A stretch of 64,000 nt of DNA, from the NCBI RefSeq assembly GCF_004328705.1, contig NZ_CP035319.1, positions 2,480,001 to 2,544,000 of the forward strand, given 5' to 3'. The translations under genes and the position numbers were made by a program. This DNA comes from Rhodococcus sp. ABRD24. Lineage in GTDB: Bacteria > Actinomycetota > Actinomycetes > Mycobacteriales > Mycobacteriaceae. Below are positions 53,251 through 62,675 of the stretch, piece by piece. The stretch's first letter is position 1; each line of letters opens with the position of its first letter. Below the pieces are notes generated by a model. It was given only the letters and a program-made list of their open reading frames with translations, ran no database searches and was not told where the DNA came from.

Positions 53251-53687
53251 CAGGTCAACTCCTCGAACTGGACGATGGTCGGGGCCAGCTGTGCCCACTC
53301 GTCGGCCTCGGCGAGTCGGCGGATCTCCTCGACGCGGGCACACAGCTCGAGGACTCGCACAGCCTGCGGCCGTTCGGCGACGATCTCCGCGTCGCAGATC
53401 GCGGCGGCGAGGGTGGCGGAGCGGTTGTCGCCCAGCCGCATCGCCCACCCGCGGACGCCGCCGAGACTCACCTCCGCACGGCAGGCCAGCACATCGCCGA
53501 GGAAGAAGTGGTCGTGAGCGATGGGCTCGCGCACCTGGGCGGCCACCGATCCGACCTCCGGCGCCGTGAGGACCGCGAGCTCGATGCCGTCGGCCAGACA
53601 AGCATCGGCGAGGTCGACGAGTTCGTCTTCCGGCGCGTCGGCCAGAAGCTCGGCGACTCGCTCGCGACTGTATTCGTGGGCTATCAC
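53250..53687 (-). CDS. phnG: C-P lyase core subunit PhnG
   Basis: The 145-residue subunit is required for the PhnI reaction. It contains VGSVAAQVREPIAHDHFFLGD and LGDNRSATLAAAICDAE, the latter matching the PhnG signature. The start overlaps the phnF stop by 4 bp (stop and start share bases) and the end overlaps phnH, so all core genes are tightly coupled. Confidence 0.93.
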   Translation of the reverse strand: MIAHEYSRERVAELLADAPEDELVDLADACLADGIELAVLTAPEVGSVAAQVREPIAHDHFFLGDVLACRAEVSLGGVRGWAMRLGDNRSATLAAAICDAEIVAERPQAVRVLELCARVEEIRRLAEADEWAQLAPTIVQFEELT

Positions 53688-54454
53688 TGCGGTACAACCT
53701 CTTTCGTTTCGTTCGGGGTGACGCTGAAGCGGGCGGCCGGTTCACCGATCTCCATCACGACTCGGACGGAGTCACCGCGCATCCAGGACTTGCTGTAGGT
53801 GAGTGCCACGCCGCTGTCGATGTCCCGGTTGACCGACTCGACCACCCACACCGGCACCGCCGTCGTGAGCTCGAGCCGCGCCTGGACGTCGGCGGGCGGG
53901 ATGTCGGATGCGGTCCGGCACCAGGACCGGACCGAATGCACGTGCCCCATCTGCCGCAGCACCTCGTCCAGCGATTCCTCCACGCGCATTCCGACCGAGA
54001 GATCCGGGATCGCATCATGAGTGATCCATTCGAAACTGAATGCGGCGATCATGTCGTCGATGTAGCTGGATCGGACCAGGCGGTGCGCCGGTGTGCCGAC
54101 CGGAACCTCGAGCAGGCTCGCGCAGTCCGGTTCGAGCGGGGCGACACGGTGGTCGAGGACGACCGTTCGCGGCACCCCGCCCGCCTCTCGCACCGTCCGG
54201 TGCCAGGAAGGTCGGCGGTCGCGGGAGATGACGTAGTCGATCCGTTCGCTGACGAACGTGCCGGAGCCTTGGATCCGGCGAACGCGCAGGCGCCGTTCCA
54301 ACTCCTGCACCGCGCTGCGGGCGGCGGATCGCCCCACCCCGAACCGCTTCATCAGCGCATGTTCGCTGTCGAGTCGTGTTCCGGGCGGCAGGTCTGCGAT
54401 CTCGCGTTCCAGCACGTCCGCAATGTCACGGTACCGAGATTCGGTCATGACCAT
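53684..54454 (-). CDS. phnF: GntR/HutC-type regulator of the phosphonate operon
   Basis: The 256-residue repressor has an N-terminal winged helix (about 8-75, LDSEHALMKRFGVGRSAARSA; GSGTFVSERIDYVI) and a C-terminal UTRA ligand domain (about 90-250). PhnF proteins repress phn operons, and in mycobacteria one responds to phosphate supply. It is the first gene of the C-P lyase unit and so is autoregulated. The start is 54454 or, two codons later, 54448. Candidate palindromic operators lie just upstream. Confidence 0.9.
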   Translation of the reverse strand: MVMTESRYRDIADVLEREIADLPPGTRLDSEHALMKRFGVGRSAARSAVQELERRLRVRRIQGSGTFVSERIDYVISRDRRPSWHRTVREAGGVPRTVVLDHRVAPLEPDCASLLEVPVGTPAHRLVRSSYIDDMIAAFSFEWITHDAIPDLSVGMRVEESLDEVLRQMGHVHSVRSWCRTASDIPPADVQARLELTTAVPVWVVESVNRDIDSGVALTYSKSWMRGDSVRVVMEIGEPAARFSVTPNETKEVVPQ

Positions 54455-54469
54455 ACTGTTGCGATCCGG

Positions 54470-54503
54470 GTTGTACGGACAACTGCGGTGACGGTAACCG
54501 CAG
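54470..54503. promoter_or_regulatory. Adjacent palindromes in the phnF / oxidoreductase gap, candidate PhnF operators
   Basis: GTTGT-ACGG-ACAAC at 54470-54483 and CTGCGGT-N7-ACCGCAG at 54483-54503 are perfect short palindromes that share one base. They lie 16-49 bp upstream of phnF, in the gap with the divergent oxidoreductase gene. Binding by PhnF is inferred. Confidence 0.5.
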
Positions 54504-54588
54504 GGGAAACACTGCTGAACGAAAGTGCAAGTTGTCGGCTCGGGCTACCGTGGCTGTGTCGGCTATCCACCTCGAAGGAGTGCGGCAG

Positions 54589-55383
54589 ATGATCCGTCCC
54601 GTGCGAATCGGCATCCAGTTGCAGCCCCAGCACGCACCCGAATACGGCATGATCCGCGACGCCGTGCTGCGCGCCGAGGAGGCCGGCGCCGACATCGTCT
54701 TCAACTGGGACCACTTCTTTCCCCTGTACGGCGATCACGCGGGTGCGCACTTCGAGTGCTGGACAATGCTCGGGGCGTGGGCCGAACAGACCGAACGGGT
54801 CGAGATCGGCGCGCTGGTCAGTTGCGCCGGATACCGCAATCCTGACCTGCTGGCCGACATGGCCCGTACCGTCGACCACATCAGCGGTGGACGACTGATC
54901 CTCGGTATCGGCGCCGGGTGGTTCGAAATGGACTACGACGCTTACGGCTATGAGTTCGGCACTCCCGGATCCCGGATCAAGCTGCTGGGGGAGTACCTAC
55001 CCCGCATCACCTCCCGCCTCGGGAGGCTCAATCCGGCTCCCACCCGAGATATTCCGATCCTGATCGGCGGTAGCGGCGAGAAGAAGACGCTGCGTCTGGT
55101 CGCCGAGTACGCCGACATCTGGCACGGATTCGGCGAACGGGACGAGTTCGTCCGCAAGTCCGCGATCCTCGGCGAGCACTGCGGTGTCGTCCAGCGCGAT
55201 CCGCACAAGATCGAACGTTCGACATGGTGGCCGGGCACCGACCTGGCAGCGGCGTACGTCGATGCCGGGGTCACGTTGTTCACGGTGAACTCGAGCGGCC
55301 CCGACTACGACCTCACGACGCTGCATGAAGCCCTCACCTGGCGCGACGAATACACCCCACCGCAGTTGTCCGGCCTCGCGTAG
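54589..55383 (+). CDS. LLM-class F420-dependent oxidoreductase
   Basis: The 264-residue luciferase-like TIM barrel contains GADIVFNWDHFFPLYGD, ISGGRLILGIGAGW and PILIGGSGEKKTLRL, which mark the F420-type branch common in this group. AAGGAG lies 9 nt before the ATG at 54589; the earlier frame at 54532 is not used. It is divergent from phnF and followed at 15 bp by an amino-acid transporter. The substrate is unknown, and a link to phosphonate use is not shown. Confidence 0.85.
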   Translation: MIRPVRIGIQLQPQHAPEYGMIRDAVLRAEEAGADIVFNWDHFFPLYGDHAGAHFECWTMLGAWAEQTERVEIGALVSCAGYRNPDLLADMARTVDHISGGRLILGIGAGWFEMDYDAYGYEFGTPGSRIKLLGEYLPRITSRLGRLNPAPTRDIPILIGGSGEKKTLRLVAEYADIWHGFGERDEFVRKSAILGEHCGVVQRDPHKIERSTWWPGTDLAAAYVDAGVTLFTVNSSGPDYDLTTLHEALTWRDEYTPPQLSGLA

Positions 55384-55397
55384 GCCCCAGCAGTCCG

Positions 55398-57200
55398 ATG
55401 TCCACCGTCACCGCTTCCCGATCCGGGGCGGTGACGGGGGTGCTGACGGCAGTGCTGCTCGCGCTCCTCCTCGCGGGGTGCTCGCCGGGGCACGACGAAT
55501 CGGCCGGTGACCTGTGCGCTCCGCCCGGACTCGACAGTGCCACCGCGCTGCCGGGCAACCTGGACTCGGCTGCCGCGGCCGCCGCCGAGGACAAGTACAC
55601 GACGCCCGGCACGCTGCCGCTCAGCACGATCGATCCCGCAAAGCTGGGCCTCGTCACGCCCGGCACACTCACCGTCGGCACGCTTTCCGACGCACCGCCG
55701 AGCATCTGCGTCAACTCGCAGAACGTCTTCACCGGCTTCGACAACGAACTGCTACGGGCGGTTGCCACGAAGATCGGGCTGCAGGTGGAGTTCGTCGGGA
55801 CCGACTTCGCGGGACTCCTGGCACAGGTGGCGGGCCACCGCTTCGACGTGGGGTCGTCGTCGATCACCACCACCGATGCCCGCCGCGAACTGGTCGGATT
55901 CACCAATGGCTACGACTTCGGCTATTTCGCTCTGGTGGTGCCGAACGGCAGTGTGATCAAAGGCTTCTCGGATCTCGACTCATCGACGCGCATCGGTGTC
56001 GTGCAAGGGACCGTGCAGGACGACTACGTCGTGCGCACCCTCGGACTCGACCCGGTGAAGTTCCCGGACTTCAACACCGCGTACGCGAATCTGAAGACCG
56101 GGCAGATCGATGCATGGGTGGCACCGTCGCAGCAGGCGCAGGGCGCGATCACACCGGGAGATCCCGCATCGATCGTGCAGAACACGTTCAGCCTCAACAA
56201 CTATGTGGGTTGGGCGGTCGCGAAGGATCACCAGCCGCTGATCGACGCGCTCAACGCCGGGCTCGATTCAGTGATCGCCGACGGGACGTGGTCGCAGCTC
56301 TACTCGGACTGGGTGCCGCGGGAACTACCCGCGGGCTGGAAGCCGGGTAGCAAGGCCGCACCGGAGCCACAGCTGCCCGACTTCGCCGCCATCGCGGCGG
56401 AGCCGACTAAGGGTACTGAAGTAGCTGCTGCGCAACCGAAATCGACGCTGCAGCAGCTCGGGGAATCGTTCTTCGACTGGGAGCTGTACAAACGCGCCTT
56501 TCCGGACCTACTGCGCACCGGTCTGCCGAACACTCTGATCCTGGCCGTGGCATCGGCTGTCGCCGGCACCGCCCTCGGCATGCTGCTCGCGGTCGCGGGG
56601 ATTTCCCGGACCCGCTGGCTGCGCTGGCCCGCCCGGGTCTACACCGACATCTTCCGCGGTCTTCCGGCGGTGGTGATCATTCTGCTCGTCGGCCTCGGTC
56701 TCGGTCCGGTGGTGAAGGGCCTCACCGGCAACAATCCGTATTGGCTGGGTGCCGTGGCGCTGTCCCTGCTGGCCGCCGCGTACATCGGCGAGATCTTCCG
56801 TTCCGGGATTCAGAGTGTCGAACCCGGGCAGATGGAGGCGGCTCGCGCTCTGGGTTTCTCGTACCGGCGTTCGATGACACTGGTCGTGATCCCCCAGGGT
56901 GTGCGGCGGGTGCTTCCGGCGCTGATGAACCAGTTCATCTCTCTGATCAAGGATTCGTCGCTGATCTACTTCCTCGGCCTGCTGGTCACCCAGCGCGAAC
57001 TGTTCGCCGTGGGCCGCGATCTCAACGCCCAGACCGGAAACCTGTCGCCGCTGGTGGCCGCCGGTCTTTTCTACCTGGCACTCACGATCCCGCTGACGCA
57101 CCTGGTGAACTTCATCGATCGGCGCCTGCGGACCGGACGGGCGGACACGTCGGGCACGCTCGACGAACTCGATCAGGCGATCGTCGTGGAGAGGGGCTGA
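55398..57200 (+). CDS. Amino-acid ABC transporter: binding protein fused to permease
   Basis: The 600-residue protein has a lipoprotein signal with lipobox LAGC (about residue 28) and a family 3 solute-binding domain (about 90-310, with [16 protein letters not shown] and [12 protein letters not shown]). A linker leads to a His/Glu/Gln-type permease domain (about 370-590, with [20 protein letters not shown] as ATPase contact). Usually these are separate chains. The ATPase gene starts 5 bp downstream. The ligand is probably a polar amino acid; which one is not clear. Confidence 0.9.
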   Translation: MSTVTASRSGAVTGVLTAVLLALLLAGCSPGHDESAGDLCAPPGLDSATALPGNLDSAAAAAAEDKYTTPGTLPLSTIDPAKLGLVTPGTLTVGTLSDAPPSICVNSQNVFTGFDNELLRAVATKIGLQVEFVGTDFAGLLAQVAGHRFDVGSSSITTTDARRELVGFTNGYDFGYFALVVPNGSVIKGFSDLDSSTRIGVVQGTVQDDYVVRTLGLDPVKFPDFNTAYANLKTGQIDAWVAPSQQAQGAITPGDPASIVQNTFSLNNYVGWAVAKDHQPLIDALNAGLDSVIADGTWSQLYSDWVPRELPAGWKPGSKAAPEPQLPDFAAIAAEPTKGTEVAAAQPKSTLQQLGESFFDWELYKRAFPDLLRTGLPNTLILAVASAVAGTALGMLLAVAGISRTRWLRWPARVYTDIFRGLPAVVIILLVGLGLGPVVKGLTGNNPYWLGAVALSLLAAAYIGEIFRSGIQSVEPGQMEAARALGFSYRRSMTLVVIPQGVRRVLPALMNQFISLIKDSSLIYFLGLLVTQRELFAVGRDLNAQTGNLSPLVAAGLFYLALTIPLTHLVNFIDRRLRTGRADTSGTLDELDQAIVVERG

Positions 57201-57204
57201 TGGC

Positions 57205-57936
57205 GTGAACGATTCCGTCTCACTCACCGGAACCGGGCTGCATCTGGCGTTCGGCACCAACAAGGTGCTGCGTGGGGTGGACCTGCACGTCGACGCCGGC
57301 AAGACCGTCACGGTGATCGGGCCGTCCGGCTCCGGCAAGTCGACCCTGCTACGCGTCCTCAACCGGCTGCACGAACCGAACGAGGGCGACATCCTCCTCG
57401 ATGGCCGTTCGGTGTTGCAGGACAACCCGGACCGGCTGCGGCAACGGATCGGAATGGTGTTTCAGCACTTCAATCTGTTTCCGCACCGGACCGTCGCCGA
57501 CAACATCGCGCTCGGTCCTCGCAAGCTGCGAAAGCTGTCGAGGGACGCGGCGCGAGAACTCGCGCTCGAACAGCTCGAACTGGTGGGGCTGGTGCACAAG
57601 GCTGATTCCCGTCCGGGCAACCTCTCCGGCGGGCAGCAACAACGCGTCGCGATCGCCCGGGCGCTCGCGATGAAGCCGCAGGTGATGTTCTTCGACGAAG
57701 CAACTTCGGCGCTCGATCCCGAACTCGTCAAGGGCATACTGGCATTGATGGCCGACCTCGCGAAGGGCGGTATGACGATGGTGGTGGTGACCCACGAGAT
57801 GGGATTCGCGCGATCGGTGTCGGACACTGTGGTGTTCATGGATCGCGGTGTCGTCGTCGAGTCCGGCATTCCCTACCAAATGTTCGACAGACCGTCGACG
57901 CCCAGACTGCAGACATTTCTGTCCGAAGTTCTCTAG
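57205..57936 (+). CDS. Polar amino-acid ABC transporter ATPase (GlnQ-type)
   Basis: The 243-residue ATPase has Walker A (GPSGSGKST), a Q-loop region ([15 protein letters not shown]), signature ([14 protein letters not shown]), Walker B ([14 protein letters not shown]) and the H-loop ([10 protein letters not shown]). All are typical of GlnQ/HisP-type ATPases. The GTG start lies 5 bp after the fused binding protein/permease stop, so the two form one importer. Confidence 0.95.
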   Translation: MNDSVSLTGTGLHLAFGTNKVLRGVDLHVDAGKTVTVIGPSGSGKSTLLRVLNRLHEPNEGDILLDGRSVLQDNPDRLRQRIGMVFQHFNLFPHRTVADNIALGPRKLRKLSRDAARELALEQLELVGLVHKADSRPGNLSGGQQQRVAIARALAMKPQVMFFDEATSALDPELVKGILALMADLAKGGMTMVVVTHEMGFARSVSDTVVFMDRGVVVESGIPYQMFDRPSTPRLQTFLSEVL

Positions 57937-58044
57937 TGTGATGCTCAGTTGGGGCCGAGCGTCGTGGTCGATCGGTGGACCTTCCAATTCTGTCCGGAGA
58001 CCACGCCCTGAGGAAACGAGGCAGTTCTGAACAGGTCACCGAGA

Positions 58045-59139
58045 TTGCGATGGCTACTGATAGGTGTGCTGTCGGTGGTAATGCTTGCCAACTGCGGAGC
58101 GGGGCTGCCCCCCGCTCCCGCCTCCGAGGGTCGCGTGACGGCATCGGTGGACGGCCTGCGACTGGACGGGGAGAAGTGGTGGCCCGCGGGATTCAACGCC
58201 TACCAACTGTCGACCAACTGGGCCGTCAACCGCGGTTGCGGCGCAATGGTCGATCTGCCCAGCTATTTCGACTCGCTGCCCCCGCATTCGCTGACGCGTT
58301 TCAACGCGTTCCAGGAACTCGCTACGAACAAGTACACCGGCGAAATCGACTTCACAGCGATGGACGCGGTCTTCGCAGAGGCCGAGGCCCACGATCAGAT
58401 GATCATCCCGGTCCTGTCGGCACAGGACGGTGCCTGTGAGAACGAAGAGTTCAAGGACCGTCAGTGGTACGTGGGCGGCTGGAAAACCGACGACCAGGAC
58501 GGCACCCGGCTCACGTTCGAGGACTGGGTCCAGACCGCGGTGGAGCGGTGGAAGGACTCGCCCGTGGTCGCGGCCTGGGAGCTGGTGGGCGAACCGGATC
58601 CCGGCGAGTGCGTGAACGGGAACTGCGACTGGTGGGTGCGCACCTGCCCGACGGACGCCGCGCAGGTGCTGCGTGACTTCATGGAGGAAGCCGGCGCCGA
58701 GATCAAGTCGATCGCGCCCGACCATCTCATCACTGCCGGTCTGATCGGCGGCGGCCAGTGCGGAACCGGTGGCGACGACTACCAATACGTCAGCGAGTCG
58801 GACAACGTCGACTTCGTGCAGTATCACGACTACGGCGCCGACGGCATCGCACTGCCCGGCGACCAGTGGAACGGTCTGGCGCGCCGGATCGATCAGGCCG
58901 AGGCGGCCGGAAAACCGTTGGTGGTGGCGGAGATCGGTGAGCTGGCCGGTTCGTGCAAGACCTTGCCGGCACGCGCGTCGAGCATTGGCCAGAAGATCAC
59001 CGGCCAGCGCGCCGCCGGCACCGCCGGCGCACTGCTGTGGGCGTTCGTACCGGACCCCCGGCCGAACGAGTGCACGATGGACGTCGGGGTCGAGGACCCA
59101 CTGTTCCCGCTGATGGCCGGGTTCAACACGGTCGGCTGA
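58045..59139 (+). CDS. GH5-like (cellulase/mannanase-fold) lipoprotein
   Basis: The 364-residue lipoprotein has signal and lipobox LANC (about residues 14-17) and a TIM-barrel glycosidase layout. The putative acid/base Glu183 is in WELVGEP and the nucleophile Glu296 in VVAEIGE. In GH5 enzymes the residue before the acid/base Glu is usually Asn (NEP); here it is Gly, so activity is uncertain. Several paired cysteines (about 64, 131, 189, 194, 201, 239) suggest disulfides. The TTG at 58045 is the best start seen. It is convergent with the GT2 gene and may trim or bind the polymer made by that locus. Confidence 0.72.
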   Translation: MRWLLIGVLSVVMLANCGAGLPPAPASEGRVTASVDGLRLDGEKWWPAGFNAYQLSTNWAVNRGCGAMVDLPSYFDSLPPHSLTRFNAFQELATNKYTGEIDFTAMDAVFAEAEAHDQMIIPVLSAQDGACENEEFKDRQWYVGGWKTDDQDGTRLTFEDWVQTAVERWKDSPVVAAWELVGEPDPGECVNGNCDWWVRTCPTDAAQVLRDFMEEAGAEIKSIAPDHLITAGLIGGGQCGTGGDDYQYVSESDNVDFVQYHDYGADGIALPGDQWNGLARRIDQAEAAGKPLVVAEIGELAGSCKTLPARASSIGQKITGQRAAGTAGALLWAFVPDPRPNECTMDVGVEDPLFPLMAGFNTVG

Positions 59140-59153
59140 CCAGTCCGCCCCTC

Positions 59154-59216
59154 CGCGTTTTGCGCACCCATCGCTGATCGAAGGCGCAAGAATCAACGAC
59201 AAGTGCGCAGAACGCG
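59154..59216. repeat. Second copy of the inverted-repeat element seen at 38059-38121
   Basis: CGCGTTTTGCGCAC (59154-59167) and GTGCGCAGAACGCG (59203-59216) form arms of 14 bp with one mismatch. The outer sequence is the same as in the copy at 38059. It lies between the convergent GH5-like and GT2 genes and is probably a shared terminator. Confidence 0.65.
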
Positions 59217-59220
59217 GGGG

Positions 59221-60783
59221 TCAGGGAGTGCGGACTGGTGCCGTTTCACCCGTTTCACCCGTTTCGCTCGTGGCGCCGGGATCCGGCGCCCGGTCCGCAG
59301 CCGGACCAGGCGAGGCCGGACCCGAGGTGTTCGGCGTTCCGAGACCGTGAAAGGTCTTCTCCCAGTACGAAGGGTTACGCAGCAGCTGCCAGCACCCCTT
59401 GGCGGCGGCAATACTCATCATCAGCCAGTAGATCGGCACGGTGATGCAGGCCAGCAGCAGGTGCGTGTTGCCGCTCTCACGGCACCCGACGACGTTCATG
59501 TAGATCGCGGCGGCATTGCCGAACACGAGCGAGATCAGCGCGCCGTAGTAGATGTACGGCGGGAACACCTCTGCCACGATCAACGGCTGGCCGAGCAGCC
59601 ACGTCAGCGTGATGAACCAGAACACGAGGTTCAGGCACGCAATGATCGGGGTGCCGGCGAGCAGCAGCGTGAACCGGATGAAACTGATCGGCCCCAAGGC
59701 CTTCCATGCCTGCACCGGCCGGCGGACGTGTACCAGCCACGACTGTAGATATCCCTTGTACCAACGGGACCGCTGCCGAATCCAGTTGATCGGATCGCTG
59801 TTGGCCTCCTCGATGGTGGTCGAGTCGAGCACCGCAGTCGAGTACCCGGACGCGGCGATACGCACACCCAGATCGGCGTCCTCGGTGACGTTGTGCGGGT
59901 CCCACGCACCGATCTCGTCGAGCACCCAACGCTGGAGGTGATTCGACGTGCCACCCAACGGAATCGGCGACCGAGACTTCATCAGACCGGGCAGCAGGAA
60001 GTTGAACCACACCGCATATTCGGCGGTGAACCAGCCGGTGAGCAGATTCTGGCGGCCGTTGTCGTACGCGAGCTTGGCCTGTACACACGCGACATCGTCT
60101 GGCTGACGCTCGAACGTCGCAACCACCCGACGCAGCTGCAACGGGTCCGGCTTGTCCTCGGCGTCATAGATGGTGACGATCTCGCCGGTGGCGAAGTGCA
60201 GACCGTAGTTGCATGCCTTGGGCTTGGTGCGTGGCTGCGCGGCCGGCACCAGAAGCACTGTGACGATCTCACCACCCGGCACGGCGATCGCGTCCTTCGC
60301 GGCCTCGACGGTGCCGAAATCGTCCTCCTCGAGCAGCAGAAGGACCTGCAACTTCGCACGGGGATACTCGATTGCCGTCATGCCCGCTACGAGGTCGTAG
60401 ATCACCTCGGTCTCGTCGTACGCGGGCACGAGGATCGTGTACGTCGGCAGTTCGTCATCCGGTATCGCCCGCGCCTGCTCGTCGGTGACGGTGACGATCG
60501 CGTCCCGGTCGAGTCCCCGCCCGAAGATGATCAGCCGGTCGATCATCGTCGCGACGTAGGCGACAGTGCAGACCGCCGTGAGCACCGTGATCGTCCCGAT
60601 CGGGAAGAATGCGACGCACACTCCGGCGATCAGCACCAGGGCGATGCCGAGGTTACGCTGCCACGGTACGAACGCGACCGATGCCGACGCCAAGGGATGG
60701 CGCTCGCGCAGCCCGTCGACGGCGTCCTGCAGTGCCGCGGCCTTGAACGCGTCGGTGGCCTTCTCCGACTTGTCGACGGTCAC
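59221..60783 (-). CDS. Cellulose-synthase-like GT2 membrane glycosyltransferase
   Basis: The 520-residue processive-type GT2 has two N-terminal membrane segments (about 45-65 and 66-85) and a cytoplasmic catalytic domain: DAEDKPD (207-213), TED (300-302) and QRSRW (337-341). Three or four more membrane segments follow. The QxxRW motif marks synthases that couple polymerisation with export, such as BcsA and hyaluronan synthase. There is no PilZ domain, so c-di-GMP control as in BcsA is not expected. The GTG start overlaps the stop of the upstream membrane gene by 4 bp. The polymer is unknown. Confidence 0.85.
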   Translation of the reverse strand: MTVDKSEKATDAFKAAALQDAVDGLRERHPLASASVAFVPWQRNLGIALVLIAGVCVAFFPIGTITVLTAVCTVAYVATMIDRLIIFGRGLDRDAIVTVTDEQARAIPDDELPTYTILVPAYDETEVIYDLVAGMTAIEYPRAKLQVLLLLEEDDFGTVEAAKDAIAVPGGEIVTVLLVPAAQPRTKPKACNYGLHFATGEIVTIYDAEDKPDPLQLRRVVATFERQPDDVACVQAKLAYDNGRQNLLTGWFTAEYAVWFNFLLPGLMKSRSPIPLGGTSNHLQRWVLDEIGAWDPHNVTEDADLGVRIAASGYSTAVLDSTTIEEANSDPINWIRQRSRWYKGYLQSWLVHVRRPVQAWKALGPISFIRFTLLLAGTPIIACLNLVFWFITLTWLLGQPLIVAEVFPPYIYYGALISLVFGNAAAIYMNVVGCRESGNTHLLLACITVPIYWLMMSIAAAKGCWQLLRNPSYWEKTFHGLGTPNTSGPASPGPAADRAPDPGATSETGETGETAPVRTP

Positions 60784-62372
60784 TGGTCCACCTTCCACTG
60801 CGCGTCCACCAGCTGCGTCCCGAGGACGGTGAGCATGTCGAGATCCTTGTACTGCGGGTTTTCGTCGACCGTGACGGCGTTGCCCCGGAACAGGACATTG
60901 AGCGTGTTCGTCACGTCGGACGCCATCGACGGCCGGGGCTGCGGGAAAATCGCGTCGGGCCGGTGGTCGTCGACGGTGATGAGGTTGACGCGCTGAGCCA
61001 ATCCTCCGCGCATCCACGTGAACGAAAGCAGACTCCACGTCAGCAGGGCATTCTCGTCGACGATCGTGGACAGTTCGCCCTGTACGCCGTGTCCCAGATC
61101 CACCGGGACGGCGGGGCTGCGCCGTGCGTCGGTGAGCCGATAGAGCGTGTCGGTGGGGTACACCGTGAGAGACGCTGGACGCCAGGTATCGAGCGTGTCG
61201 ATCACGACCCGGCGCGGACGCGACTGCGCATCCCAATCGGAGTTGCCGTCGTTCGCGACGATCGTCTGCCGGACAAGTGTCGCGTGCCGCCCGAAGAACC
61301 GGTCGGCCCAATCGAACTGCTCCTCGTTCTCCTGCTTCCATCCGTTCGGGACGGTGAGCTGGAGACTGATTCTCGGCGGACCCTGAGCGATGACCGTGGA
61401 CGGCGGGTCGGGCAGCGGAAAGAAGGACAGCAGGACCGCGACCGCCACAACTACCAGCCCGGAACGGACGAGGCCGGATCCGACCGCGGTGGGCCGTCTC
61501 GGCGCTACCGAGTACGCGGCACGCCGGTCGCTGAACAGGTACCCGTGCTGCAGGTACATGCCGAGGCCCACGGTCACCGCGGCTACCCCCGCCGGCACGA
61601 ACTGCACGACCGGACGCGGCGCGTCGGGGAAGACGAACCAGATGAACACCAGTCCCGCGATCCCGACGACGACGGTCGCGATGGCACCGATGACGCCCCG
61701 GCGACGGGTCCGCCCCACCGCGATCGCGACTGCTGCGGCGGCGAGGAATATCAGCACGACGCTCACGTGCTGCGACTGGCCGCCCAGCATCACGACAACC
61801 ATCCGATAGGGGAGGGGCGCGATGACCACGACCATCAGCCATACCGGCCAGAAACGACCGACGGGTCGGAGCCCGAAGAGCAGGACTGCGGCGCTGACGA
61901 CGAACAACAACCACGACAGCAGATCGATCCGCAAGAGACTGAACTGCTCGGCGTAGCGGGGCAGCAGCAACCACTGGACGGCGACCGCGAGCACCATTCC
62001 CATGCCGCCGACGATGCTGTCGATCTGACGGTCGTGGATCGGGAGTTCACCGGTGCGGCGGCGTGCGATGCCGATGGCCGCGACGGCTGCGAGGAATGGC
62101 ATCACGAAGATGTAGCCCAGCAGGTCGCCACCGCGCAGGTCCTCGGCGGTGCGCACCACCGACGGCCAGAACGCACCCAGCGAGCTGAGCCCGATCACCA
62201 CCCACCGAGCCGTGATCGAGAAGCTCGTAGATCGTACGAACCCACTTGTGTCCGGACGACTCTCGAGTTCGACGGGCGTGGCTTCGGCCTGCAGGGCTGA
62301 ACTGCTCGGCACCTCGTCGGCCGCCGCATCGTGGACGGATGAGGGGTCGACACCCGGAGTGGCTCGCGTCAT
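60780..62372 (-). CDS. Exosortase-like polytopic membrane protein without a membrane cysteine
   Basis: About 530 residues: a soluble start (about 1-50), about eight membrane segments (to about 325) and an exported C-terminal domain of about 190 residues. The membrane part resembles exosortases in LLSWLLFVVSAAVLLFGLRP and the APLPYRMV turn, and the tail (PPRISLQLTVPNGWKQ) is EpsI-like. However, no cysteine is found in the membrane part, so peptidase or transfer activity is unlikely. It is translationally coupled to the GT2 and divergent from the BcsB-like gene. A structural or assembly role in polymer export is inferred. The ATG at 62372 is chosen; the frame is open to 62486. Confidence 0.6.
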   Translation of the reverse strand: MTRATPGVDPSSVHDAAADEVPSSSALQAEATPVELESRPDTSGFVRSTSFSITARWVVIGLSSLGAFWPSVVRTAEDLRGGDLLGYIFVMPFLAAVAAIGIARRRTGELPIHDRQIDSIVGGMGMVLAVAVQWLLLPRYAEQFSLLRIDLLSWLLFVVSAAVLLFGLRPVGRFWPVWLMVVVIAPLPYRMVVVMLGGQSQHVSVVLIFLAAAAVAIAVGRTRRRGVIGAIATVVVGIAGLVFIWFVFPDAPRPVVQFVPAGVAAVTVGLGMYLQHGYLFSDRRAAYSVAPRRPTAVGSGLVRSGLVVVAVAVLLSFFPLPDPPSTVIAQGPPRISLQLTVPNGWKQENEEQFDWADRFFGRHATLVRQTIVANDGNSDWDAQSRPRRVVIDTLDTWRPASLTVYPTDTLYRLTDARRSPAVPVDLGHGVQGELSTIVDENALLTWSLLSFTWMRGGLAQRVNLITVDDHRPDAIFPQPRPSMASDVTNTLNVLFRGNAVTVDENPQYKDLDMLTVLGTQLVDAQWKVDQ

Positions 62373-62587
62373 TTCGGATTCCCTTCCCGTCGAAGAAGTC
62401 GAACAGAGAAAATATCGAACAGATGTGTGGTCGTGACGATTCCGTGACCGGCGAGCACTCTGGCCATACCGACCTGTTTCTCTCAACTATCTTGGACCAT
62501 CGTCAGCGCGCGGGTACGGTCAACCGTAGCGATCCGCGATGTGTGCCGACGAACCCCACCGGAACTACACAGATGAAAGATCAATTT

Positions 62588-62603
62588 TCAAACGTTCGTT
62601 TGA
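62588..62603. promoter_or_regulatory. Palindrome in the divergent promoter region of the polysaccharide locus
   Basis: TCAAACG, TT, CGTTTGA: 7-bp perfect arms. It lies in the 407-bp gap (62373-62779) between the exosortase-like and BcsB-like genes, which is less GC-rich than the rest. A TAGATT at 62618-62623 could be a -10 element for the BcsB-like gene. Such AAACG/CGTTT sites are often TetR-type operators, but no regulator gene is nearby in the window. Confidence 0.5.
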
Positions 62604-62675
62604 CGACTTGTCATGGTTAGATTGCGTCGAGCGAAGGTTAGCGCTGTTGCCGGTCCGGATGGACCACTGTTGCGT

